NCBI GenBank assembly: GCA_048498155.1
Contig: JBEHYN010000018.1
Coordinates: 1 to 51,789 of the forward strand
Direction of reading: 5' to 3'
DNA from: BOG-938 sp048498155
Lineage (GTDB): Bacteria > Pseudomonadota > Alphaproteobacteria > Caulobacterales > Caulobacteraceae
Length of the DNA stretch: 51,789 nucleotides
Positions 36,856 to 44,604 of the stretch are shown here, piece after piece; position 1 is the first letter of the stretch; each line of letters starts with the position of its first letter. Both the position numbers and the translations under genes were made by a program. A model generated the notes under the pieces. That model saw only the letters and a list, made by a program, of their open reading frames with translations. It was not told where the DNA came from and searched no databases.

Positions 36856-38037
36856 TCAGCCGTCGAGCAACGCTCTCTCTTGCGCCTTTTCGGGCGCGCG
36901 GTCGGGTGATCTGGATCGGCGGCCTTGGCCGGCGAAAGCCTGAGCCACGCCCAGCAGGCGTCCGCCCACCGACAGTTCGATGGCGGCGATGTGGTCCAGC
37001 CGGCGCAATAGGCGGGCCACGGCTTCGGAGCGGTCGGCCGCCAGGGCCAGCGCCTGGTCAACCGAATGGGCCATCCCGTGGGCCGCGCCTTGGGCCACGG
37101 CCACGCCCGAGGCGACAGGAACGCGGGCGGTGCAGAAGGGCTCTTTATAGTGGGCATGGCCCGAGCCCATGTCGAAGGCGCTCAGGTCTAATTGGGGCAT
37201 GGCCTCGATCGCCCGCAGCAACAGGGTGTTGCCTGCGCCGGTGGCGGCGAGGTCTGGATCGATCGAGGATATCCAAGAATGGAAGTGGCCGCCCAAGCGA
37301 ACGCCGAAGTGGCCGGCGACCAGCCGTCCGCCTGCGCGAAGGGTCAGCATCAGACCCTGGAAGGGACCCTGGCGCTGGTCGAACAGGTCTTGCATCAGGC
37401 CCAGCGTCCAGTCCGGACGGAAGATGTCGTGCAGACCGCCCCGCACCAGCTGTTCGCGCTTCCACCGCATCAGGGTGGCGAAGGCTTGCTGGTTGTGGTC
37501 AGGCGCTTTGAGCGTAATCTCGCCCACCTCCCGCTCCAGCTTGTTCTCCAGTCGCCGCCAGTTCTTGGCCCGCTTCGGATTGGGCTCGCGCAGGCTCTCC
37601 AGATAAGCCCCGGCGCCCATCGGGCCGAGCTTCATGACAAAGCCCTCCTGTGGACTCTGCCGGGCGGCCTCGAAACAGCTGTAGGGGTCAATCAAGTTGG
37701 AGAAGCGAAAGGTGGACAGGCCGGCGTCGGTCAGGGCCTGGGCGCCGTCAAGCCTCAAGCCCGGCTCTGTGACCAGGGCGTGATAATCACAGAAGGGCGC
37801 CCCGATGGGTCGGGCAAGGCCTGAGGGGCGGCGATGATGAGGTAGAAAGCCGACGGTTCGGCCGTTACGGCGAAACACCGCCACATAGGCGTCATCGCGT
37901 CGCCGGGCTACGGCCTCGGCGAAGTCCGGTCCCAGCAGGGGGCTGCAAAACGGGGGCGTAGCCGCGCAAAAATCCGCCCAGGCCTCTCGGTCGGAGGCCG
38001 GAAGATCGGACGGACGAACGCTTGATACAAGGGACAT
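36856..38037 (-). CDS. GNAT/FemAB-like acyltransferase (HfsK or CelD type)
   Basis: 393 residues. Two GNAT-like lobes: an N-terminal lobe with AYVAVFRRNGRTVGFLPHHR and a C-terminal Acetyltransf_6 lobe, with FQGLMLTLRAGGRLVAGHFGVRLGG then AATGAGNTLLLRAI. The link between the lobes contains KRAKNWRRLENKLERE. Related proteins include HfsK, which acetylates holdfast polysaccharide in Caulobacter, and cellulose biosynthesis CelD/BcsL. With the neighbouring glycosyltransferase it suggests surface polysaccharide modification. The exact substrate is not known. Confidence 0.85.
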   Translation of the reverse strand: MSLVSSVRPSDLPASDREAWADFCAATPPFCSPLLGPDFAEAVARRRDDAYVAVFRRNGRTVGFLPHHRRPSGLARPIGAPFCDYHALVTEPGLRLDGAQALTDAGLSTFRFSNLIDPYSCFEAARQSPQEGFVMKLGPMGAGAYLESLREPNPKRAKNWRRLENKLEREVGEITLKAPDHNQQAFATLMRWKREQLVRGGLHDIFRPDWTLGLMQDLFDQRQGPFQGLMLTLRAGGRLVAGHFGVRLGGHFHSWISSIDPDLAATGAGNTLLLRAIEAMPQLDLSAFDMGSGHAHYKEPFCTARVPVASGVAVAQGAAHGMAHSVDQALALAADRSEAVARLLRRLDHIAAIELSVGGRLLGVAQAFAGQGRRSRSPDRAPEKAQERALLDG

Positions 38038-38069
38038 GAGGCAGGCCGCGCTACGGGAAACTCGACGAA

Positions 38070-38089
38070 CCTAACCGCTTCAGGTTAGG
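38070..38089. promoter_or_regulatory. inverted repeat between divergent genes
   Basis: CCTAACC and GGTTAGG are perfect 7-bp arms around a 6-bp spacer (GCTTCA). It lies in the 80-bp gap between the divergent acyltransferase and the 38118 gene, a suitable operator position. Confidence 0.45.
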
Positions 38090-38117
38090 GAACCGTTGTA
38101 GTTCAGCGAGACGCGCC

Positions 38118-38510
38118 ATGAGCCCACAGCCACAGGACCTGCCCTTCGCGGTGGACGACGCCATGATCGACCAGGCCGCCGAGAGTCTGGATATCGCCGG
38201 GCGCATGGTCGGGAACAACGGGCTTCTCCTGATGGATGTAGCCGCGCCTCGACCAGGCGAATTGGACCCCGCCTTGGCTTTCTTGGCTCGAGCGGCCATT
38301 GGGCTGCACCGGGAAATCCAGGATGACGACGATCTATCCGATGTCGAAGAAGCATTGGAAGATCCCCTCCGCGCGGACGACCAGCACGGCATCGATGAGG
38401 CGTGCGATCAGTACCGGGCCCTGTTGGCCAGCCGCTTGAAAGCGATGCTGCGACGTCCTGACGGTTCGGGACGTCTGGCGGACCTGCAGAAGGCGGGCCT
38501 CCAAGCCTGA
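38118..38510 (+). CDS. conserved-looking hypothetical protein
   Basis: 130 residues, acidic, no membrane segment. The sequence is mostly helical, with EIQDDDDLSDVEEALEDPL acidic stretch and QYRALLASRLKAMLRR near the C-terminus. I do not recognise a family. It ends 6 bp before arfB, so the two are likely cotranscribed. Coding potential is supported by the position and compact spacing rather than motifs. Confidence 0.65.
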   Translation: MSPQPQDLPFAVDDAMIDQAAESLDIAGRMVGNNGLLLMDVAAPRPGELDPALAFLARAAIGLHREIQDDDDLSDVEEALEDPLRADDQHGIDEACDQYRALLASRLKAMLRRPDGSGRLADLQKAGLQA

Positions 38511-38516
38511 TCTTGC

Positions 38517-38939
38517 ATGATGATCCCCGCCGGTCCCGGTCTGGCCATCGACGAGGATGAGATCGAGTTGCGCCACGCCCGCGCATCCGGTCCAGGCGGT
38601 CAACACGTCAACAAGACCTCCACCGCCATCGAACTGCGCTTCGATGCGCGCCGCTCGCCCAGCCTGCCCGACGACGTGCGCGTGAGGTTGGAGCGCCTGG
38701 CAGGCGCGCGTCTAACCCAGGACGGTGTGATCATCCTGTTCGCGCAAGGCTTTCGCTCCCAGGAATTGAACCGGCAAGACGCGGTGGAGCGCCTGCTGTC
38801 GCTGATCCGCCAGGCGGCTCTGCGGCCCAAAACGCGCAAGGCCACCAAGCCGACCTATTCCTCAAGGCTCAAGCGGCTGGAGCGCAAGGCGGGACGTTCA
38901 GGCGTCAAGGCGTTGAGGTCCAAGCCGACGCTGGATTAG
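38517..38939 (+). CDS. arfB: ribosome rescue factor ArfB (peptidyl-tRNA hydrolase)
   Basis: 140 residues. It rescues stalled ribosomes by hydrolysing peptidyl-tRNA independent of a stop codon. The GGQ loop SGPGGQHVNKTSTAIELRFD is intact. The basic C-terminal tail (RKATKPTYSSRLKRLERKAG), which inserts into the empty mRNA channel, is present. Start is the first of two adjacent ATGs. No RF1/RF2 stop-codon recognition domain. Confidence 0.95.
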   Translation: MMIPAGPGLAIDEDEIELRHARASGPGGQHVNKTSTAIELRFDARRSPSLPDDVRVRLERLAGARLTQDGVIILFAQGFRSQELNRQDAVERLLSLIRQAALRPKTRKATKPTYSSRLKRLERKAGRSGVKALRSKPTLD

Positions 38940-39428
38940 GACGGGCGCCGACTGACAGCATCCATCCGTAATCATCGTGATCGAATCGTCTCGCGGCCGC
39001 ACGCTCAACGTTTAGGTGCATCTTCTCAAGCACGAAATTCTGGAATTCCTGCGATCAACAGGCAAGTCCGCCGCCGTCTCACAAAACCGAACCTAATTTG
39101 ATCTTTGAAATTACAATAATACCGAACGGATGTTCCTGCGAATACGTCGAATAATAGCCAAATAAAAACTCACAATGCTGCCATGCGAAAGAATGATATC
39201 GGTTCGTTAACTTGCGTTAACGAGTGGCAGGCGCTTCAGATCATGGTTAATTCAGTTACACGAGGTAAAAAAGTTAACGGACTCTGAATTTATTCCGCCG
39301 AGCTCTTCCCAATGTGGTTTATTTTGTGTTAAGAGCCAATTCACGTCGCAGGGGAATCGCGTACGACTTGAGTTGTGGAGGGGACGGCGCCGTTTGCGGA
39401 CGGAAGTCGTTAAAGTGGAGTGGGTGGC
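38940..39428. promoter_or_regulatory. AT-rich regulatory stretch before the crotonase gene
   Basis: 489 bp without a gene and visibly richer in A+T than the flanks between about 39000 and 39340. Two GTTAAC hexamers (39206-39211 and 39216-39221) form a direct repeat of 10-bp period (CGTTAACTTG CGTTAACG). More TTAA sites stand at 39247, 39274, 39329 and 39410. ATGGTTAA (39243-39250) is the reverse complement of the TTAACCAT half-site of CtrA. GANTC sites are at 39280-39284 and 39354-39358. CtrA-like control is inferred. Confidence 0.5.
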
Positions 39429-40172
39429 ATGGACGACTTACAAGGCTTGGACATCCTCGATTTCGATCCCGGTGTCATTCCGATTTTTCCCAGCCTCGGC
39501 GGCTTTCTTGAGGCGCGTGAAGGCCATGCGCCGACCGAGGGTTTGATCGAACACAACATCCCCGCTTTACAGACCCTGGTCGTCACCAAGCTGGCGGCGG
39601 GTTTTGACGACGATTGCGTGGAAGCTCTGCGACGGATCGTCGAAGACGTGGCCGAGGGCCGCCGTGGTCATCTTAAGTATCTGGTGCTGGACTTTGCCCA
39701 TCACGTGGAGCGGGACTCCGAAGGGGGTGCTGATTTCAATCGGCTCGTCAACGATGTGGCGGCGCTGATCCTGCGCGCGCCCGTTGTTTCAGTGGCCTGC
39801 GCGCGCGCTCATATGGCCGGCGCCGACTTGGAGCTGGCCCTGGCCTGCAACCTGATGATCGCGGAGACCGGGCGCCGCTTTTCCTTCGCGGCCGATCCGG
39901 CCCTGTCCTTAGCCACCTACGGCTTCCTGTCCCAGAAGATCGGCTTTGTTCGGGCTGAGCGTCTAATGGAGCGGGGCGAAAGCCTCAAGGCCGAGGAAAT
40001 GTGCGACCTGCTTTTGGCCAAGGCCTTGCTGGGACACGGAGCAGGCTTCGCCGAGGTGGAGCAGTTCCTAACGCGCTCGCTGCGTCGGCACAATTCAACC
40101 TACGCCATCTATCGAGCCCAGCGCTTCGCCAGGCCTGTTCTGGACGGTCTTGGCGAGGCGCGGGTAGCCTAG
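39429..40172 (+). CDS. crotonase-fold protein, probably degenerate
   Basis: 247 residues from ATG 39429 (an in-frame GTG at 39420 is possible). The crotonase fold is suggested by YLVLDFA, APVVSVACARAHMAGADLELALACNLMIAE and an ending like LTRSLRRHNSTY. Glu135 sits where the first RpfF catalytic Glu is expected. Twenty residues on, FSFAADPAL replaces the second Glu motif (PEV), so enzyme activity is doubtful. It could be a partner or regulator. Convergent with the GGDEF-EAL gene, 7 bp apart. Confidence 0.8.
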   Translation: MDDLQGLDILDFDPGVIPIFPSLGGFLEAREGHAPTEGLIEHNIPALQTLVVTKLAAGFDDDCVEALRRIVEDVAEGRRGHLKYLVLDFAHHVERDSEGGADFNRLVNDVAALILRAPVVSVACARAHMAGADLELALACNLMIAETGRRFSFAADPALSLATYGFLSQKIGFVRAERLMERGESLKAEEMCDLLLAKALLGHGAGFAEVEQFLTRSLRRHNSTYAIYRAQRFARPVLDGLGEARVA

Positions 40173-40179
40173 ATCCGGC

Positions 40180-42489
40180 TCAGGCCACCGACTGGATCGG
40201 TTGGAGGGCGGGGGCGAAGGGCGCTGCGCTCTGTAGTAGCGGCATGATTTCGGCCAGGGGCCGCGGGCGGCTGAAATAGTAGCCCTGGATCAGGTGCACG
40301 TTCCACATTTTCAGCGCGGAGAGTTGCTCAAGGGTTTCCACCCCTTCGATCACCAGTTCCACGTTGAGCAACTGGGACAGCACCGACACCGACCCAATGA
40401 CCGCCTGGGAGGCGCGCGACTTGATGTCTATGGCGAAGGAGCGGTCGATCTTGATCTTATCCACGGGGAATTGACGTAGATAGGACAGGCTCGAATAGCC
40501 GGTCCCAAAGTCGTCCAGGGAGATTTTCACGCCCATGGCGGAGATCTCACTGAGCATGACCAGGGAGTCCTTGGCTTCGATGATGGTGCTCTCGGTGACT
40601 TCCACCTCAAGCCGGTTGGCTTCCAGGCCCGCCTCTGACAGAGCTTCCCGGATGTCGCCGATCAGATCCTTGCGGATCAAGAATTGCTTGGGCGAGAAGT
40701 TGACGGCCACGCGGATATGCTTGGGCCACCCCGCAGCATCCTTGCACGCCCGGCGCAGCACCCAGTCGCCCAAGGGCACGATCAGGCCGGTCTGTTCGGC
40801 GATCTCGATAAATTCGCCCGGAGGCACCAAGCCGGCGGTGGGGTGACGCAGCCGCACCAGCGCCTCGCACGCTACGATACGGCCGGTGTGGTAATCGACC
40901 ACCGGCTGATAGTGGACCTCCAGGGCATTCTGGCTGATGGCGTCCCGCAAGATTTGGCCCACGTCGCGCTTGCGCTGAAGAGCTTCATCCATGGCCGGAT
41001 CGAAGATGCGATAGACGCCACGCCCGCCTGATTTGGCCTGATAAAGCGCCACGTCGGCCGACCGCAACAGATCGTCCGCATCTTTCACCTCGCCGGTGGA
41101 CACCGCGATGCCGATGCTGGCGCCGATGGAGATGATGTGGCCGTCCACGCGGTAGCTCTGGCTTAGCCGTTCGATGATCCGCTCGGCGATGTGGCCCACA
41201 TGTTCGGAGTCGGCAGGCGTGCGCAGCATCACCTGGAACTCGTCGCCGCCGAAGCGCGCCACCAAATCATCGGCGTGCAAGGCATGGCGCAGACGATTAG
41301 CCACCAGGCGCAACAATTCGTCGCCGATGGGGTGGCCCCGGGTGTCGTTGACTTCCTTGAACTGATCCAGGTCGACGCTGAGCAGGGCAAGCTGCCAGCC
41401 CGGCTCAATGGGCTCTTCAAGCGCCGCCTGCATCTGGCCGTGAAAGTGCATGCGGTTGGGCAGGCCGGTCAGATCGTCAAAGTGCGCCATGCGTTCGATT
41501 TTTTGCGACGCCATGCGTTGGGAGGTCACATCTTCCACCAGCACGACGAAGCCGCCGGAGGCCTTGGGCTCGCAGCGAAAATCGAAGGTGCGCCCATCGA
41601 TCGCCTCGCTGAACATGGAGGGCGATTTCAGGGCGATATGGTCTCCCCACGCCTTGACGAAGCTGGTTCGCCGCGCAGGCGAAAGCCGTCCGCTGCAGGC
41701 GATCAAGTCCGCCATCTGCCCCGCACGCAAATCCTCCGGAGTCTCTTCAAGGCGGAAAAATTCCTTCAGCCGCCGATTCACCACCGTGATGGCCCCGTCG
41801 TCGTCGCCCATGCACAGGCCGTGAGACATGCTGTCCAAGGCCGTGCCGAACATGGTGCGCTGGATGGCCGCTTCGCGCCCGTTGAGCAGCGCCGTGACCA
41901 GAATTTCGTTGAGCGCCTTGGTGGTGGACTTCACAGAGACCATCACCAAGCCGATGATGGCCGCCAGACCCCAGTACCAGCTATTGTATTCAAACAGCAG
42001 AACCAAAGCCAAGGGGCTGCAAACCCCGATCACCTGGCCATAGACGATGGCGGGACGTCCGGCGTTGCGCGCGGCCACGCTGCCCGCCACGCCCATCATG
42101 ATCACTATCCCGTATAGGGTGGTCAACTCGTCGTGGCGCTGATGGAACAGGATTGCGGCCGTCAGGCCCACCCCGGTCATGAATCCTATTGCGCCCAGGG
42201 CGTAGAGTCTTTCCCAGCGTCGGGCGTCTTCCTGCTTGGCCTGCTCGCCTTTGAGCATATAGCCGTAAAACACCATCAGCCTGAGCATGGACATGGCCAA
42301 AAGGGCCACGGTGCAGACCAAGAAGATCGGATCGCGCGTTCGGCCCCAGGCGACGGCAGGCACCAGAAGGCCGCCGACTATGCCGGACACAAATGAGCCC
42401 ACAGTGCCAAACAGCGTCTTGACAAGCGCCGCGTGAATCTCGACCGGTAGACCTGTTTTTGGCGCGCTTTTGGCGCTTGAGACCGTCAT
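40180..42489 (-). CDS. membrane PAS-GGDEF-EAL cyclic-di-GMP enzyme
   Basis: 769 residues from ATG 42487-42489 (an in-frame ATG at 42537 adds 16). The N-terminal half has five or six membrane helices (about 15-190), a PAS-like domain (about 205-320), a GGDEF domain with RFGGDEFQVML (near 414-418) and an EAL domain beginning VACEALVRLRHP (near 542). EAL catalytic pieces look intact: NFSPKQF, EVTES, DDFGTGYSSL, KIDRSF, EGVET, QGYYFSRP. Both synthase and phosphodiesterase sites are present, so its direction must be measured. Flanked by two crotonase genes. Confidence 0.93.
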   Translation of the reverse strand: MTVSSAKSAPKTGLPVEIHAALVKTLFGTVGSFVSGIVGGLLVPAVAWGRTRDPIFLVCTVALLAMSMLRLMVFYGYMLKGEQAKQEDARRWERLYALGAIGFMTGVGLTAAILFHQRHDELTTLYGIVIMMGVAGSVAARNAGRPAIVYGQVIGVCSPLALVLLFEYNSWYWGLAAIIGLVMVSVKSTTKALNEILVTALLNGREAAIQRTMFGTALDSMSHGLCMGDDDGAITVVNRRLKEFFRLEETPEDLRAGQMADLIACSGRLSPARRTSFVKAWGDHIALKSPSMFSEAIDGRTFDFRCEPKASGGFVVLVEDVTSQRMASQKIERMAHFDDLTGLPNRMHFHGQMQAALEEPIEPGWQLALLSVDLDQFKEVNDTRGHPIGDELLRLVANRLRHALHADDLVARFGGDEFQVMLRTPADSEHVGHIAERIIERLSQSYRVDGHIISIGASIGIAVSTGEVKDADDLLRSADVALYQAKSGGRGVYRIFDPAMDEALQRKRDVGQILRDAISQNALEVHYQPVVDYHTGRIVACEALVRLRHPTAGLVPPGEFIEIAEQTGLIVPLGDWVLRRACKDAAGWPKHIRVAVNFSPKQFLIRKDLIGDIREALSEAGLEANRLEVEVTESTIIEAKDSLVMLSEISAMGVKISLDDFGTGYSSLSYLRQFPVDKIKIDRSFAIDIKSRASQAVIGSVSVLSQLLNVELVIEGVETLEQLSALKMWNVHLIQGYYFSRPRPLAEIMPLLQSAAPFAPALQPIQSVA

Positions 42490-42585
42490 AATGCCAATCC
42501 GCCGTCTGTTCCGAACTGGAATTCGGCTTGCAGACAATATGGCTCTGGCCTTGAAGTCCTGTAAAAATCGATAGTTAACGGGGTG

Positions 42586-43467
42586 TTATTCGCCGACCAG
42601 CCTTTTTTGTGCGGCGGCCAGTCGCTCCATGTGCCGAATGTCGTGGGGACTGACATCGAAGGAACAACTAACCCATAAATCGGTGATCTTGATCAGCTCG
42701 TCATAGGACACAGGGAAGAAACGGCGGCGCGCCCGCGCGATCGTCAAGCGTCTGGCATACCGATCGGCCCCGCCGTCGGTCATCCAGTTCACGGCCGTCT
42801 GCACCGCGCACCCTTCGGCGGCGAGGATGTCAACAACCCCCATCTCGAACATTTGGCGGCCGCTGTAGACCTTGCCCGAGCCAATGATTTCTTCCGCCCG
42901 CGCATCGCCAAGGCGGCGCGAGAGCAGGCTGACGGCGCCCATTCCAGGAAAGGTGTTGAAGGCGACTTCGGGCACGCCCACCTTGGCGGTTTCGTCCACA
43001 AGGATGAAGTCTTCGGCCAGGGCCGCCTCCAGTCCCCCCCCCAACGCTTGGCCGGTGATCACTGACAGGGTGACGATAGGCAAGCCGAAGGCGGTGGCCA
43101 GGCCGTGCACAACATCGATGCAGGCATAGGCATAGGCGCGTAGTTGCTCGCGCTCCTGTTCGCGGATGGACTTGGCGAACATGGCCAGGTCGCCGCCGAG
43201 ATTGAAAATCCCTGGTTTGCGCGAGGCCATCACGAAATAGCGGATCGGATGCCGGTTCCAATAGGGCGATTTCAGCAGGCCGCGCAGAGACTCACGCACG
43301 GAGGCCATGTCGATCAGGGTCTGCAGGGAATAGAATGGGGGGCCGTCTTCCTTGTAGTACATCCACACAGACTGCGAGCCGGCGTCATATTCCAGATCGA
43401 CATTCTGGAACGTCCAGCGGGGAAATTCCGAGGGCTCCCGGGAACTGAAACTGAAGATGTTTTGCAC
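42586..43467 (-). CDS. RpfF-like DSF synthase (crotonase family)
   Basis: 293 residues. RpfF makes cis-2-unsaturated fatty acid signals from acyl-ACP. Hallmarks: FNLGGDLAMF at residues 88-97 (RpfF has the near identical FNLGGDLALF), GGGLEAALAE with Glu147, and VGVPEVAFNTFPGMGA with Glu167. The 20-residue spacing between these two glutamates equals that of Glu141 and Glu161 in Xanthomonas RpfF. The C-terminus, with YDELIKITDLWV, also agrees. It begins about 97 bp upstream of the GGDEF-EAL gene on the same strand. Signal production is inferred, not shown. Confidence 0.85.
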   Translation of the reverse strand: MQNIFSFSSREPSEFPRWTFQNVDLEYDAGSQSVWMYYKEDGPPFYSLQTLIDMASVRESLRGLLKSPYWNRHPIRYFVMASRKPGIFNLGGDLAMFAKSIREQEREQLRAYAYACIDVVHGLATAFGLPIVTLSVITGQALGGGLEAALAEDFILVDETAKVGVPEVAFNTFPGMGAVSLLSRRLGDARAEEIIGSGKVYSGRQMFEMGVVDILAAEGCAVQTAVNWMTDGGADRYARRLTIARARRRFFPVSYDELIKITDLWVSCSFDVSPHDIRHMERLAAAQKRLVGE

Positions 43468-43573
43468 GGGGGCTGTTGGGCTCTTTAGGGATTATCAGGC
43501 GACCGTGGGCCGCAAAGTTTTAGTTATGATGAACAAAGTCCTGACGAATCTGTCGTGCGCCCTGACCCCGGCC

Positions 43574-44107
43574 TCAGGCTTTTAGTTGGACGACGGTGAA
43601 GCTCATCGGAAAGCTGGCGGGAATAATGCCCGAAAGCACGCCTGGAAAAACGACCACCGAATAGGTGTAGCTCACCGTGACGATCACTCCGGTTTGACCG
43701 CTGGTGAGACTGGCTTGGGCGGCGCTGGTCTGGGTCGTGCTCAAACTGGAGCCAGAAGGATAGCTGTAGGTCACCGTCGGAGTGGAGCCGCTCATGGTGA
43801 CCTGGAACATCTTCAAGTTCACGTTGGAGGCGGTGAGCTGAGGGGCGACGTTGGAAATGGCCGCAGTGGGAGAATAGAGCCCGATCTCCGTGTTGCAGGT
43901 CCCCGTGGGGTTATCCGAACAGTCCGCCCAGGAAATCGCGTACTGCGAGGCCAACCCATTGACCGCGGTCAAGGATTGGAACGCGTTGCCCACCTCGTAA
44001 AGGCCGCCAAGGATCACGATCATGATCGGCGCGATGAAGGCGAATTCGACGGCGGCGCTGCCTCGGGTCGATCGACAGAACCTTTGCAAAAAGGGGCGGG
44101 GGCTCAT
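43574..44107 (-). CDS. TadE-like pilus assembly protein
   Basis: 177 residues. N-terminal RSTRGSAAVEFAFIAPIMIVILGGLYE is the TadE-type pilin-like segment, where GxAAVEFA marks the conserved Glu5-like residue of prepilins. One membrane helix, then a periplasmic Ser/Thr-rich domain. TadE and TadG pseudopilins act in Tad/Flp pilus assembly, and in holdfast-bearing bacteria in surface attachment. The start overlaps the preceding tadE stop by four bases, placing it last in a three-gene operon. Confidence 0.9.
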   Translation of the reverse strand: MSPRPFLQRFCRSTRGSAAVEFAFIAPIMIVILGGLYEVGNAFQSLTAVNGLASQYAISWADCSDNPTGTCNTEIGLYSPTAAISNVAPQLTASNVNLKMFQVTMSGSTPTVTYSYPSGSSLSTTQTSAAQASLTSGQTGVIVTVSYTYSVVVFPGVLSGIIPASFPMSFTVVQLKA

Positions 44108-44604
44108 TGACCCTGCCTGCGGACCAGGGCGCTGGAATTGATCGACCAGGTGGAGGCGAAGCCCGGCATGAAGGTCGAGAAACTGTACTTGGCGCGCAGC
44201 ACCAGGGGAGTCCAGGCCGAGCCGTAGCTGGTCAGGCCATCGGATATGGCGACTGTGCCCGCGCCCAGATTGGTCAGGGGCCGAACCTCAACGATCAAGC
44301 CGCTGCTGACAATGCCCGTCCCCGAGCCCGACACGATGGTGGCTTTTAAGGTGGCCCCGGAAGGCGTCACCGGCGTGGTCCCGGTGCCGAATACCGAGCG
44401 AAGATCCTCAGCGGCTTTCACCGTCCCCGCGTCAAGCGCCACCTGGGTCATGTAATACAGCCCCAACTGCATGACGCAGATCAACAGCAGTAGGAAGGGC
44501 AGGCCGAGCAGGGCGAATTCGATGGCGGCCGCGCCGCGCCTATCCCGTCCGAAGGCCAGGGCCAAGCGCTGCAGTATCCGTATGGGCCGTGGCGTTGGGA
44601 TCAT
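44104..44604 (-). CDS. TadE-like pilus assembly protein
   Basis: 166 residues. Same design as its neighbour: basic cytoplasmic start, DRRGAAAIEFALLGLPFLLLLICVMQLG membrane segment and a short periplasmic domain of about 110 residues. It is a paralogue of the gene at 43574, which is common in Tad loci. Coupled by overlap at both ends (stop over the next start at 44104-44107, start over the TadG stop at 44601-44604). Confidence 0.92.
   Translation of the reverse strand: MIPTPRPIRILQRLALAFGRDRRGAAAIEFALLGLPFLLLLICVMQLGLYYMTQVALDAGTVKAAEDLRSVFGTGTTPVTPSGATLKATIVSGSGTGIVSSGLIVEVRPLTNLGAGTVAISDGLTSYGSAWTPLVLRAKYSFSTFMPGFASTWSINSSALVRRQGQ

Noticed and set aside
36849..37157. N-terminal extension of the glycosyltransferase
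   Set aside because: It overlaps the acyltransferase coding region and is Pro/Trp-rich. ATG 36846-36848 begins the GT-A fold.
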